Assembly (NCBI GenBank): GCA_028287505.1
Contig: JAQBPN010000076.1
Location: 145,250-209,249, forward strand
Length of the DNA stretch: 64,000 nt
From: Fibrobacterota bacterium
Lineage (GTDB): Bacteria > Fibrobacterota > Fibrobacteria > UBA11236
Direction: 5' to 3'
In this document: one piece after another, positions 52,389 to 61,973 of the stretch
How the letters are laid out: every line of letters begins with the position of its first letter
Position numbering within the stretch: the first letter of the stretch is position 1
The notes under the pieces: generated by a model
Seen by the model: only the letters and a program-made list of their open reading frames with translations
Told to the model about the DNA's origin: nothing
Databases searched by the model: none
Program-made: the position numbers and the translations under genes

Positions 52389-53867
52389 ATGGAAGAGAAT
52401 AAGTTCGACGTATGCGTGATTGGTTCCGGACCCGGGGGGTTCGCCGCGGCTATGCGGGCTTTCGATTTCGGAAAGCGCGTGGTGCTGGTGGAAGCCGGCA
52501 ACATCGGCGGCGCGGGCATCATGCATGGAGCCATGACCTCCAAAACCCTATGGGAGCTGTCCAAGGACTATGCCGGAGCCGCCGCGGTGGACCGGGGCTA
52601 TCGGGCCGCGGGACTCACCGTGGATTACGGACAAGTCCGCGATACGGTGCTGGAAGCCGCCAAGGAAAAGCAGTACCAGATCCTTTCCCAGATTGAGACG
52701 TTCACCCCGCCCCGTTGGCCGGGCCCGGGAACCATCACCCTCAAACGGGGCTGGGCCTCCTTCGTCGACACCAAGAGCGTGAAGGTCTCATACCAGGACG
52801 GCGCCAGCGAGGTGGTCAGGGCGGATTTCTTCGTCATCGCCACCGGATCCAAGCCCAGGGACTTCCCCGGCATCATGGTCGACCACAAGCGGGTTCTCAA
52901 CTCGGACGACGTGCTCAGCCTCACCACCTTTCCCAAGCGCTTCCTCATCATCGGCGCGGGCGTGCTCGGGTGCGAATACGCCACCATTTTCTCCAATTTC
53001 CATCAGACCAAGGTCCATCTCCTGGACCGCCAGGCCCGCATCCTGCCCGGCGAGGACGAGGACATCAGCGAGTTCGTGAATACCAACCTCACCGCCCGGG
53101 GCGTGGAGGTGCATCACAACGCCATCCTGCGGAAAATCATCCACCACGACGAGTTCCTGGAAGTGGTGGTGGACTACGAGGGCGGGCGATCGATGGTGCT
53201 CGAGGTGGACGTGGCGCTGGTCTCGGTGGGCCGCATCCCCAATCTGGACAAGCTGGGACTGGACAACGTGGGCATCAAGGTCAACGCGCGCGGCGCCCTC
53301 GACACGGACGGCGATTGCCGCGTGAAGGGCAACATCTTCGCCGTGGGCGACGTGACCCAGCATTCGGCCCTTTACAACGTGGCGGAGATGGAAGGCCGCT
53401 ATGCGGTCAAGGCCATGTACCTGCGCAACAAATATCCCCTCCGCTACGCCAACATGTCGACCATCATGTTCTTCAATCCCGAGGTGGCGGCGGTGGGCCT
53501 CAACGAGACCACCTGCCGGGCCAACAACATCCCCTATCAGCTGGCCTACTATTCCAACGCCCTGCTGAACCGCGCCATCGCCATGCGCCGCACGGACGGA
53601 TTCGTCAAGATCCTGGTCAGCGACGACGGCCAGGACCGCATCCTGGGCATGCGCGCCGCCGGCCCCCAGGCTTCCAACACCATCATGGTGATCGCGCATC
53701 TGATGGATCAGGACAAGGGCGTGACGGATATCATGAAATCCATCCATCCCCATCCTTCCATAACCGAGGGCATCCAGGAATGCCTGCGGCTGCTGGTGAA
53801 CAAGTCCATTTTCAAGCCTACCGTGTTCCCCGGCTCCATGCGCATCCGCAAGTGGAAACCGGAGTAG
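52389..53867 (+). CDS. FAD pyridine-nucleotide oxidoreductase lacking the redox disulfide (Lpd/SthA-like)
   Basis: A 492-residue flavoprotein of the lipoamide dehydrogenase family. FAD site VCVIGSGPGGFAAAMRA, NAD site FLIIGAGVLGCEYA, second FAD site GNIFAVGDVTQHSALYN and C-terminal HPHPSITE are kept. The active-site disulfide segment (usually GGTCLNVGCIPSK) reads GGAGIMHGAMTSK (40-52), with both Cys lost (G43, A48). That resembles soluble transhydrogenase SthA more than a disulfide reductase. No 2-oxoacid dehydrogenase subunit is near; icd and citrate synthase follow. Confidence 0.88.
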   Translation: MEENKFDVCVIGSGPGGFAAAMRAFDFGKRVVLVEAGNIGGAGIMHGAMTSKTLWELSKDYAGAAAVDRGYRAAGLTVDYGQVRDTVLEAAKEKQYQILSQIETFTPPRWPGPGTITLKRGWASFVDTKSVKVSYQDGASEVVRADFFVIATGSKPRDFPGIMVDHKRVLNSDDVLSLTTFPKRFLIIGAGVLGCEYATIFSNFHQTKVHLLDRQARILPGEDEDISEFVNTNLTARGVEVHHNAILRKIIHHDEFLEVVVDYEGGRSMVLEVDVALVSVGRIPNLDKLGLDNVGIKVNARGALDTDGDCRVKGNIFAVGDVTQHSALYNVAEMEGRYAVKAMYLRNKYPLRYANMSTIMFFNPEVAAVGLNETTCRANNIPYQLAYYSNALLNRAIAMRRTDGFVKILVSDDGQDRILGMRAAGPQASNTIMVIAHLMDQDKGVTDIMKSIHPHPSITEGIQECLRLLVNKSIFKPTVFPGSMRIRKWKPE

Positions 53868-53931
53868 GGGAGAACATCGGTTCGGGAGAGGACTGATTTG
53901 GGATTTGGGTTGCTGCGAACCTGAATCGATT

Positions 53932-54079
53932 CGTCGGGCGTCGGGCGTACGGGTTTGCTCCCCGGGTCAACCGCTTCGCCCCTAGGCGTCGGGCGCGAAG
54001 AAAAACGGGAACCCTCCAATTTCGAGAACTCTTCGGTTTTTTCTTCGCGCCCGACGCCCGACGCCCGTCGCCCGACGAA
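53932..54079. repeat. composite inverted repeat with 21-bp perfect stem
   Basis: GGCGTCGGGCGCGAAGAAAAA (53985-54005) is the exact reverse complement of 54038-54058, with a 32-base loop. Outside it, CGTCGGG units repeat on the left (53932-53948) and their complements on the right (54047-54076). It sits alone in a 381-base gap between two plus-strand genes. It looks like a REP/MITE-like intergenic element, and its T-run could terminate transcription. Confidence 0.85.
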
Positions 54080-54167
54080 ATGCCCCAGATCCGCACTTCC
54101 TCACAATTTCCCGCAACGTCACCCGAACAATCCCCCCCTCCGCCTCAAGCCTTAAATCCGGCCTTTT

Positions 54168-54197
54168 TTGCAGGAATCCCCACCTCCATACTATATT
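54168..54197 (+). promoter_or_regulatory. candidate icd promoter
   Basis: TTGCAG (54168-54173), an 18-base spacer and TATATT (54192-54197) end about 50 bases upstream of the icd ATG, after the large inverted repeat. Confidence 0.45.
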
Positions 54198-54248
54198 TCC
54201 TCCAGTACGAATTGCTGCCTTTAAGCTTCAAACCGACCGGAAAATCCC

Positions 54249-55505
54249 ATGGCTGAATACAAACACGTCACCGTCCCCAAAGAGGGCGAACGCATCCAAA
54301 TCGACGCCAACAACAAAATCCAGGTCCCGGACCATCCCATCCTTCCGTTCATCGAAGGCGACGGCACCGGCCCCGACATCTGGAAGGCCTCCCGGCACGT
54401 ATTCGACGAGGCCGTCAAGAAGGTCTACGGCGGCAAGAAGAAGATCGCCTGGATGGAAATCTACGCCGGCGAGAAGTCCCTGGGCGTTTACGGCAAGGAT
54501 CAATGGCTTCCCGACGAAACCCTCGAAGCCATCAGGGAATTCAAGGTCGCCATCAAGGGACCCCTGACCACGCCCGTCGGCGGCGGCATCCGCAGCATCA
54601 ACGTGGCCCTCCGGCAGGAGCTGGACCTGTATGCCTGCGTGCGCCCCGTACGCTGGTTCCAGGGCGTGCCCGCCCCGGTCAAGGAACCCCAGAAGCTGGA
54701 CGTGACCATTTTCCGCGAAAACACCGAGGACGTGTATTCCGGCATCGAGTTCGACGCGAACACCCAGGACGCCAAAGACATGATCGCCCTCATCAAGCAG
54801 AAGCTTCCCAAGAAGACCCTGCGCGAGGACAGCGCCATCGGCGTCAAGCCCGTATCCGCTTTCGGCTCCAAGCGCCTGGTGGCGCGCGCCATCCGCTACG
54901 CCATCGAGAAGAAGCTGCCCGCCGTGACCCTGGTCCACAAGGGCAATATCATGAAGTTCACGGAAGGCGGATTCCAGCGCTGGGGCTACGAAGTGGCCAA
55001 GCAGGAGTTCGGCGATCAGATCATCACGGAAGCCGAAGTCTGGGAAAAGCACAACGGCAAGCGCCCCGCGGGCAAGGTCATGATCCAGGACCGCATCGCG
55101 GACGCCATGTTCCAGCAATTGCTGCTGCGCCCGGATGAATACTCCGTGCTCGCCACCCTGAATCTCAACGGCGATTACCTGTCCGACGCATGCGCGGCGC
55201 AGGTGGGCGGCCTGGGCCTGGCCCCGGGCGCCAACATCGGCGACAAGGCCGCCGTTTTCGAAGCCACCCACGGCACCGCTCCCAAGTATGCGGGCCTGGA
55301 CAAGATCAATCCCGGTTCGGTCATCCTTTCCGGCGTCATGATGTTCCAGCACCTGGGTTGGGACGAGTTGGCCGAGCGCATCATCGCGGCCTTGAGCAAG
55401 ACCATCTCCAAGGGCACGGTCACCTACGACCTGGCCCGCCAGATGGAAGGGGCCCGGGAAGTGAAGTGTTCCGAGTTCGCCAAGTACATCGCCGAAGCGG
55501 TTTGA
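54249..55505 (+). CDS. icd: isocitrate dehydrogenase (NADP type)
   Basis: A 418-residue TCA-cycle enzyme oxidising isocitrate to 2-oxoglutarate. [12 protein letters not shown] near the start, [16 protein letters not shown] with the substrate Ser and Arg, [38 protein letters not shown] and [11 protein letters not shown]. The length and motifs match bacterial homodimeric NADP enzymes; cofactor choice is not proven. Citrate synthase follows 49 bases downstream. Confidence 0.95.
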   Translation: MAEYKHVTVPKEGERIQIDANNKIQVPDHPILPFIEGDGTGPDIWKASRHVFDEAVKKVYGGKKKIAWMEIYAGEKSLGVYGKDQWLPDETLEAIREFKVAIKGPLTTPVGGGIRSINVALRQELDLYACVRPVRWFQGVPAPVKEPQKLDVTIFRENTEDVYSGIEFDANTQDAKDMIALIKQKLPKKTLREDSAIGVKPVSAFGSKRLVARAIRYAIEKKLPAVTLVHKGNIMKFTEGGFQRWGYEVAKQEFGDQIITEAEVWEKHNGKRPAGKVMIQDRIADAMFQQLLLRPDEYSVLATLNLNGDYLSDACAAQVGGLGLAPGANIGDKAAVFEATHGTAPKYAGLDKINPGSVILSGVMMFQHLGWDELAERIIAALSKTISKGTVTYDLARQMEGAREVKCSEFAKYIAEAV

Positions 55506-55554
55506 GGATCGCGGATTTTTTGAGAAGCGGGAAATAAGCCGGAAGGAAGCAGGG

Positions 55555-56718
55555 ATGTCCGAGAGCGAAGTTTTGTTTACAATCACCAAAGAGCACCTGG
55601 ACACGGGTTTGCGCGGTTTTCCGGTGGGGACCTGCCCCAACAGCCACGTCGATCCCATGACCGGCCTGTTCTATGGCGGCTATCCCATCGCGGACCTTTC
55701 CGAAAAACAGCCGGAAGAGGTCATCTATCTTCTGCTGAAGCGCGAACTCCCGGATGCGGCCCAACTGACCGCTTTCAAAAAGGATCTGATCGCCCACTCC
55801 AAGCTCCATCCCGGCGTCATCGAACATCTGCGCAGTCTGCCCAAGCAGGGCCACCCCATGAAATGGTTCCTGGCGGCCATCAATGTAATGGGCATGTACG
55901 AGGGCACGGGCGACTATGCCCAGGATTATCTTAACGTGGTGGCGCAATTGCCGGAGGCCGTGGCGGCCATATTCCGCATCCGTTCCGGCTGGGGCGATCC
56001 CATTCCCTCCAGGCCCGAGCTGGGCTGGGTGGAAAACTTCGTGCACATGCTGGGCGCGCCCGGCGCCTCCAAAGACCTGACCCACCTGATGAAGGTGTTC
56101 GCCATCCTGCATTTCGATCATGGCGGGGGCAACCTCTCCACCTTCGTGGGCAAGGCCATCGCCTCCGGCCTGGAAGACATGTTCGGCTCCCTGGTGGGCG
56201 CCATGGCCGCCCTGGCCGGCCCCCTGCACGGCATGGCCAACCAGGAATGTCTGCGCTTTCTCAAGGACATCAGCAAGGACATCAAAGACCCGAGCGATGA
56301 AAAGGTCGTTTACGAATACGTCGAGAACCTGCTCGCCAAGGGCGGCGTCCTCTACGGCTTCGGCCACGCGGTGCTGCGCGTGGAAGACCCGCGCGCCACG
56401 GTCGAGTATGCCATGGGCGAAAAAATCGCGCCCCAGGATCCGCTCTTCCGCCTGGCCGTGACCCTCCGCAAGGTGGGCAGCGAGATCCTGAAGAAGAAGG
56501 GCAAGGCCGCGGATCCCTATCCCAACGTGGACGCGGTCTCCGGCTGCCTGTTGAGCGCGAACGGTTTGGCGGACGAGAATTATTACACCGTCCTGTTCGG
56601 TCTTTCCCGCTGCGTCGGCATCGCGGGCCAGATCGTGTACGAGCGCAAGGAAGCGCGCGGCGGCAAGGGCGTGCCCATCGTGCGGCCGAAATACCTGTAT
56701 ACCGGCCCGAAGCGATAG
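55555..56718 (+). CDS. gltA: citrate synthase, eukaryotic-like form
   Basis: A 387-residue TCA-cycle entry enzyme. HFDHGGGNLSTFVG, AGPLHGMANQE with a catalytic His, YGFGHAVLRVEDPRA and VDAVSGCLL contain the His-His-Asp triad. The GGGNLS and AGPLHGxANQE segments resemble mitochondrial citrate synthase more than typical GltA. A strong terminator follows. GGAAGGAAGCAGGG lies upstream. Confidence 0.93.
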   Translation: MSESEVLFTITKEHLDTGLRGFPVGTCPNSHVDPMTGLFYGGYPIADLSEKQPEEVIYLLLKRELPDAAQLTAFKKDLIAHSKLHPGVIEHLRSLPKQGHPMKWFLAAINVMGMYEGTGDYAQDYLNVVAQLPEAVAAIFRIRSGWGDPIPSRPELGWVENFVHMLGAPGASKDLTHLMKVFAILHFDHGGGNLSTFVGKAIASGLEDMFGSLVGAMAALAGPLHGMANQECLRFLKDISKDIKDPSDEKVVYEYVENLLAKGGVLYGFGHAVLRVEDPRATVEYAMGEKIAPQDPLFRLAVTLRKVGSEILKKKGKAADPYPNVDAVSGCLLSANGLADENYYTVLFGLSRCVGIAGQIVYERKEARGGKGVPIVRPKYLYTGPKR

Positions 56719-56756
56719 CTTCCGGCCGGTCCGGTCCAAAGCGTTAGTTCAAGTCA

Positions 56757-56784
56757 GGCCCCGGTCCTCCGGGGCCTTTTTTTT
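56757..56784 (+). terminator. rho-independent terminator after citrate synthase
   Basis: GGCCCCGG-TCCT-CCGGGGCC (56757-56776), a perfect 8-bp stem, followed by eight T (56777-56784). Confidence 0.95.
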
Positions 56785-56888
56785 CGCCTCCTTTGCTTCT
56801 TCCATTACAAAAAAACAAGCGTGCGCCGCGTGGAAATTATTTTCATAGCATAGCCCCCATCCATGTTCCAGGCACAAGGAGTTGGACG

Positions 56889-57173
56889 ATGGAAACCTCA
56901 ACCCATTCCTTCATCGACCCTGAAATGACGACCGATAGCGCAAGGCATGCCGTTCGGGAAGGCGCGGAAAGAATCAACAGGTACACGGAAAACCTGGCCA
57001 CGAAAACGCCGACCCTCCTTTTCCTGTTCGCCGCGCTGGCCTCGATGGCCGTGTCCGCCATTCTGCAGTTCCGCGGGAAGCGCCAGTGGAGTTTGTTTAT
57101 CGGCCAGTGGGCGCCCGGCTTACTCCTTTTCGGCCTGTACAACAAGCTATCGAAAACCCTGGGCGCGGACTGA
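56889..57173 (+). CDS. small membrane protein
   Basis: A 94-residue protein: a polar N-terminal helix (SARHAVREGAERINRYTENL), then two hydrophobic helices (about residues 41-58 and 66-82). AAGGAG is ten bases before ATG 56889. The layout resembles small amphipathic-plus-TM proteins such as the YqjD type, but no family is clear. Confidence 0.65.
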   Translation: METSTHSFIDPEMTTDSARHAVREGAERINRYTENLATKTPTLLFLFAALASMAVSAILQFRGKRQWSLFIGQWAPGLLLFGLYNKLSKTLGAD

Positions 57174-57298
57174 ACCGGGCCATCAAGCTTTGACCGGCCG
57201 GACGATGGTTGCCGGTTGAAAAGCAAGCATGCCCTCTCACCGATGGCCGGCGAGCCTTCAAATCAACCATATTCGAGTGGCGGCCTCCGTTTTCCTTC

Positions 57299-57315
57299 TT
57301 GGCATGGGTTTTGTT
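57299..57315 (+). promoter_or_regulatory. sigma-54-like promoter element
   Basis: TTGGCATG-GGTT-TTGTT resembles the -24/-12 consensus, with GG at -24 and GT instead of GC at -12. It lies 33 bases before the VIT/vWA gene. Weak without a known sigma-54 activator. Confidence 0.25.
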
Positions 57316-57347
57316 CTATGCGTGGGTAACCCGAACCGGAGCCTGCC

Positions 57348-59531
57348 ATGATCGGCCATATCCTATCTCGCCTCATTATCCTAGGCTCAGCCCTCGCCTG
57401 CTTCTCCCAAATCCCTCTCGATTCCCTGCATGGGCCGATGTGCGGCATGGTGGATCCGGAGAGCAAACAACAGGTTGCGATTTCGCCCAGCTTCACGCGC
57501 GTCAACGTCGTGGTGACCGACGCCATTGCACAAGCCGTAGTGACCCAGCGTTTCGTGAATCCATTCGGCACGAAAACGGAAGTAGTGTACATGTTCCCGC
57601 TTCCCGATCAGGGCGCCATCCACGGCATGAAATACGAGTACCGCGACTCCATTTACGTGGCCAAGATCATGGAACGGGACAAGGCCCAGGCCAAGTATGA
57701 TTCCATCAAGCAGGCCGGGGGCCAGGCCGCCTTGTTGCTGCAGGAAAGGCCGAACATTTTCATGCAGCGCATCGCTTCGATGGGTCCGGGGGAAACCGCT
57801 TTCGTGGAAATCCGCCTCTCCCTGCCCCTCAAATACGCGGACGGCGAATTGGAACTGGCCTTTCCCACCCGCATCGGCCCACGCTTCCAATCCGGTCCCG
57901 CCGGCAAGGTTTCCGCCGCGACTTCCCCCTGGAATCCGCCTGAGGATCGTTCCGGGCCGGAGTTCCAATTCAACGTCCTGATCCAATCGGGCCTGGAACT
58001 GGGCGCCGTTTACTCGCCGACGCACCCCATCGATATGGGCGGTTTGGCCGACATGCGCAAGAGCCTGGAAGAGCGCGGCGTGCTGGAACCAAATGACAAG
58101 ACTTCCCTGGCCTTCACCCAGGCGGTGATGCTCAAGACCCAGACCACCTATCCCAACCGGGACTTCGTGCTCCGCATGAAGCGCGCCAAGACGGCCTCGG
58201 ATTTCTCCGTGGCCTTGTCCGCCGATGCCAAGGGCCAGGGGTTTTTCATGCTCAATCTGTTTCCGGATCCTTCCCTGTTCGCGGGGAAACGGGGAAACAT
58301 GGAGCTTGTGGTGCTCGTCGATATTTCCGGATCCCAGATGGGATGGCCGCTGGAGCGCGAGAAGGAAATCGCGCTCAATATCCTGTCCCGCCTCACTCCC
58401 GACGACAACATCGATGTGCTGGCATTCAGCGATAATGTGACTTATGCGTTCGGGAACAATACGCCTCTTCCCGCCAACGCCCAGAACCTGGCCAAGGCCG
58501 AAGCCTTCATCCGGGGATTGTCCGTCACCGGAGGCACGCAGTTGCTGGCCGGCGTGAATGCGGCCCTGGCAGTGCCGGTCAACCGCGACAAGCAGCGTTA
58601 CTTCGTCTTCCTCACGGACGGATTCATCACCAATGAAACCGAGATCGTGAGCGCGATCTCCGCGCACCCTTCCAAGCCGACCATTTTCACCTTCGGAGCG
58701 GGGGACAACCTGAACCGGTATTTCCTGGAAGAATGCGCAAAGGTGGGTAACGGCTTCGCTACCCCGGTGCTGTCGACCGATGCGGCCGGCGCCTTGGTGG
58801 AGTCGGCCTGGCGGCGCATCGAAGCGCCCCAGCTTGAAAACATCCAGATCGCATTCGAAGGACTCCAGACCTCGGATATCCTGTATCCCGTGTCCAATCG
58901 CCTGTACCTGGGAATGCCGTACCGGGTATCCGGAAAGTTCGACGGAAGCGGGCCGCATACCGTCACCCTTACCGCGCAGAGGCAAGGCCTGCCGGTGACG
59001 CTGACCAGGAACATCGATTTCAGCCTAGGCGACGCGCTCGATTGGGCGGTTCCCAAGCTCTGGGCCCGGGAGAAGATCGGCCAATTGATGCTGGCCCAAG
59101 GCCTGACCACCAATAATAAGGCTGCTATCATCCAGGTTTCCGAAGAATACCAGGTGTTGAGCAATTACACGGCCTTTTTGGCCTCGGACCCGCAGCTCGC
59201 CACCAATGACAATTCCATTTCCGGAAACATGCCCACGGGCCTTGTGGAAGCGCCCCGCACCATGCTGTTCTACGACCTGAGTGTGCGCGGCTCCATGCTG
59301 TTCATCGATTGGAAGGCTCCGGTTGAGGTGGAAAGCATCCGCATCTACGATCTCCATGGAAAGCTGATCTTCGAGTACCGCCCGGGATCCCGCGCGCCCG
59401 CCATCGGCCGCTGGGTCTGGGACGGGCGGGGGACCAACGGCATGCCGCTCGGCCGGGGACGCTATCTCATCAGCGTGCGGACCAAATCCGGGGTGCGCAA
59501 CCAGGTATTCGTGTGGAGTCCGGCCCGCTGA
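57348..59531 (+). CDS. secreted VIT/vWA protein with FlgD-like sorting domain
   Basis: A 727-residue exported protein. Signal peptide to about residue 20, a VIT domain (about 35-165; VVTDAIAQAVVTQRFVNPF, YMFPLPDQGAIHGM), a vWA domain with the metal site DISGS at D325, TGGT and FLTDG, a long C-terminal region, and a terminal FlgD-like domain (IRIYDLHGKLIFEY, WDGRGTNGM, GRYLISV). VIT/vWA proteins bind partners through the metal site. The end fits type IX export to the surface. The ligand is unknown. Confidence 0.87.
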   Translation: MIGHILSRLIILGSALACFSQIPLDSLHGPMCGMVDPESKQQVAISPSFTRVNVVVTDAIAQAVVTQRFVNPFGTKTEVVYMFPLPDQGAIHGMKYEYRDSIYVAKIMERDKAQAKYDSIKQAGGQAALLLQERPNIFMQRIASMGPGETAFVEIRLSLPLKYADGELELAFPTRIGPRFQSGPAGKVSAATSPWNPPEDRSGPEFQFNVLIQSGLELGAVYSPTHPIDMGGLADMRKSLEERGVLEPNDKTSLAFTQAVMLKTQTTYPNRDFVLRMKRAKTASDFSVALSADAKGQGFFMLNLFPDPSLFAGKRGNMELVVLVDISGSQMGWPLEREKEIALNILSRLTPDDNIDVLAFSDNVTYAFGNNTPLPANAQNLAKAEAFIRGLSVTGGTQLLAGVNAALAVPVNRDKQRYFVFLTDGFITNETEIVSAISAHPSKPTIFTFGAGDNLNRYFLEECAKVGNGFATPVLSTDAAGALVESAWRRIEAPQLENIQIAFEGLQTSDILYPVSNRLYLGMPYRVSGKFDGSGPHTVTLTAQRQGLPVTLTRNIDFSLGDALDWAVPKLWAREKIGQLMLAQGLTTNNKAAIIQVSEEYQVLSNYTAFLASDPQLATNDNSISGNMPTGLVEAPRTMLFYDLSVRGSMLFIDWKAPVEVESIRIYDLHGKLIFEYRPGSRAPAIGRWVWDGRGTNGMPLGRGRYLISVRTKSGVRNQVFVWSPAR

Positions 59532-59618
59532 AGGGTTGACGCCCGGTCCTCCCGGCATCGATGGGGATGCTGCGCCTTGGCGGAGGCGCGGGAAGGATCG
59601 GGCGCCATCGCCCCGCTT

Positions 59619-59627
59619 TGCTATAAT
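59619..59627 (+). promoter_or_regulatory. extended -10 promoter of the MFS gene
   Basis: TGCTATAAT, a perfect TATAAT with TGn, 17 bases before the TTG start at 59645. The leader would be about ten bases. Confidence 0.65.
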
Positions 59628-59644
59628 TGGCCCCCGGGTAACGA

Positions 59645-60847
59645 TTGAAGAACGTCACGCTCCTGGGCGTCAGCCTCACCATGTTCCTGATCTTCGTGGG
59701 CTTCTCCTCGGGTCAGTTCCACTCTTATCTTTTCGAAAGCCGGGGCATCAAAGGCCTCCAGATCGGCTTGATCATCATGGCCGGCCAAGGCTTGGGAATC
59801 CTGTCCCCGCTTTTCCAGGTTTCCATCATCCGCCGTTTCCACGGTCCCCGCCAGCCCTTGATGTTGATGCTCGGCGGAGCGGGCGCAGCCCTGGCGGTGC
59901 TCCCGCATTTGCGCGGCTTCTGGCCCCTGCTGATCGGATTCTGCCTGTTCTCATTCTGCGGATCCGGAATCTTTCCCCTCAACGCGGCCTGTACCCTGGA
60001 GGCCATGCGCAACCACGGCCATGGGGCGTACTTCCGCATCCGCAGCCTGGGCACCCTCGGGTTCCTGGTAGGCTGCGTCGTCAGCGTATTTTTTCCGACC
60101 TTGAACGATCTCCCTCTTTTATACGGCGGCTTCGCCGCTTTCCTCTTTTTCGCCTTGGCCATGGTGGCCTGGGAATATCGCTTCGCTCCCTCCGCGGAGG
60201 CCGCTTCCGTCCTTCCCCTGGGACGGACGGGCGGCAGCCCCACCTTCTCGGCGGCTTTGGGCCTGCTCAGGGAACCGCGCACGTTACGGTTGCTGATCCT
60301 GCTCGGGGTCATGAATTTCGCCAATGCCATGGCCACGGGAGTCCAGGGAAATTACCTGGTCGATCGCTGGCATCAGGGCCAGCGCACCATCAGCATGGCC
60401 TGGGTGGTGTCCACCGCCTGCGAAGTGCCTTTGATGCTGCTCTGCGCGGCCGTACTCCGCAGGTTCGGCTTGCGTTACGTGATCGGTCTGGGGATTCTGG
60501 GAACCCTCCTGAAGCTGGCGGGCCTGGCGGTGGCGGGCGAGGTATGGCAATACTACCTGGCGCTCACCCTGCACGGCTGTTTTTTCTCCGGGGCCCTGAC
60601 CGGGTTCAGCGTGTTCCTGGACCGCACCTACCGCAAGGAGGAACGGGCCGCCTTGCAGGCCCTGGCTCCGGTTTTCTACGCGGGCATCCCCGCATCCCTG
60701 GCGGGTTTGACGGCGGGATTGGTATGGCATGCGTTTTCCTTGCGGGCCGTCTATCTGCTTTCCGGCGGCATCGCCGTGGCCGCCGCCGGGTACGCCCTGG
60801 TGTTGCTGCGTAACAGCGGCCAAAGCGGGGATAAGAATGTATTATAA
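59645..60847 (+). CDS. MFS transporter (MFS_1-like, HcaT/NupG type)
   Basis: A 400-residue protein with about 12 membrane helices. SLTMFLIFVGFSSGQFHSYLF starts helix 1, GIKGLQIGLIIMAGQ is the helix 1-2 region, YFRIRSLGTLGFLVGC follows near residue 130, and the second half repeats the fold. It resembles the MFS_1-like/3-phenylpropionate and nucleoside symporter group. The substrate is unknown. TTG 59645 fits the promoter position; a Shine-Dalgarno site is not obvious. Confidence 0.83.
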   Translation: MKNVTLLGVSLTMFLIFVGFSSGQFHSYLFESRGIKGLQIGLIIMAGQGLGILSPLFQVSIIRRFHGPRQPLMLMLGGAGAALAVLPHLRGFWPLLIGFCLFSFCGSGIFPLNAACTLEAMRNHGHGAYFRIRSLGTLGFLVGCVVSVFFPTLNDLPLLYGGFAAFLFFALAMVAWEYRFAPSAEAASVLPLGRTGGSPTFSAALGLLREPRTLRLLILLGVMNFANAMATGVQGNYLVDRWHQGQRTISMAWVVSTACEVPLMLLCAAVLRRFGLRYVIGLGILGTLLKLAGLAVAGEVWQYYLALTLHGCFFSGALTGFSVFLDRTYRKEERAALQALAPVFYAGIPASLAGLTAGLVWHAFSLRAVYLLSGGIAVAAAGYALVLLRNSGQSGDKNVL

Positions 60848-60920
60848 GGGGAAATTCCTACTTTTTTGATCATTTTTCGACACTTTCGCGACCGTTACCG
60901 CCAATAGAGGGAGTCCTCCG

Positions 60921-61943
60921 ATGAAATATCTAAACGCCGCGTTCGTGCTGGCGCTTATCCTTTGCGCCAAACCCGTGCTCGCCCTGGATTCCGACGATGA
61001 CGGGATCCCCAACAAGTTCGACGAGTGCAAAAACGATCCCGAAGACAAGGATGGTTTCCAGGACAACGACGGCTGTCCCGATCCGGACAATGACGCCGAC
61101 GGCATTTGCGATCCCTGGGTGGCGGAAAAAGGCGAGTCCTCCAAATACATGAGCGTTTGCAAAGGCTCGGACAAGTGCGTGGAGGTCCCGGAGGACAAGG
61201 ATGGTTTCGAGGACAGCGACGGCTGCCCGGATCCGGACAACGACAAGGACGGCATTCCGGACACCAAGGACAAGTGCCCGAACGAACCCGAAGACATGGA
61301 TGGCTTCCAGGACAATGACGGCTGCCCGGAACCCGACAACGACGGAGACGGCGTTTGCGATCCCTGGGTCCCGGAAAAGGGCCTGGCCTCCAAGTACGCT
61401 TCCACCTGCACCGGCTCGGACAAATGCATGGAAGCCAAGGAAGACAAGGACGGATTCGAGGATGATGACGGTTGCCCGGAAGCGGACAATGACAAGGACG
61501 GCATCAAGGACGAAGTGGACAAATGCCCCATGGCGGCCGAGACCGTCAACGGCGTGGAAGACGAAGACGGCTGTCCCGACAAAGGCATGCCCGCGCTGCT
61601 GCCGGTGCAGACCTTTCCGCTGGTGCGTTTCCGCTCCTCCACCGCGGAGCTGACCGTGGAAGCGGAGCCGCCCCTGGAACAATTGGCCAAACAATTGAAG
61701 GAGTACCCCGAGAAGAAGGTGGAAATCCGCCTCTTCACCTGGTACAAGGGCAAGAAGAAGGAAGATTATCTGGCCCTGCTGCAAGCGCGTTCCAAGGCCA
61801 TCGTGGATTATCTGGTGGGCAAGGGCGTGGATCCGGCCCAGCTGACCGAGGCGCAGTACACCAAGGAGAATTTCGACGCCTTGAAGGGCAGCGAACAGGA
61901 CTTCAACCAGGAGAAGCCCATGGAAGTCCGTCTTCTGAACTGA
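60921..61943 (+). CDS. TSP3-repeat protein with degenerate OmpA-like domain
   Basis: A 340-residue exported protein. Signal peptide to residue 21, then calcium-binding thrombospondin type 3 repeats (about 22-220; DSDDDGIPNKFDECKNDPED, DNDGCPDPDND). An internal duplication of about 80 residues repeats a CDPWVxEKG...SDKC unit. The end (VRFRSSTAELTVEAEPPLEQL, LQARSKAIVDYLVGKG) is OmpA-like but lacks the usual GHTD peptidoglycan loop (LFTWYKGKK instead). GAGGGAG precedes the ATG and a strong terminator follows. Confidence 0.87.
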   Translation: MKYLNAAFVLALILCAKPVLALDSDDDGIPNKFDECKNDPEDKDGFQDNDGCPDPDNDADGICDPWVAEKGESSKYMSVCKGSDKCVEVPEDKDGFEDSDGCPDPDNDKDGIPDTKDKCPNEPEDMDGFQDNDGCPEPDNDGDGVCDPWVPEKGLASKYASTCTGSDKCMEAKEDKDGFEDDDGCPEADNDKDGIKDEVDKCPMAAETVNGVEDEDGCPDKGMPALLPVQTFPLVRFRSSTAELTVEAEPPLEQLAKQLKEYPEKKVEIRLFTWYKGKKKEDYLALLQARSKAIVDYLVGKGVDPAQLTEAQYTKENFDALKGSEQDFNQEKPMEVRLLN

Positions 61944-61973
61944 AGACCTTCCCCTCTCCGATTCCGTTGTTCA

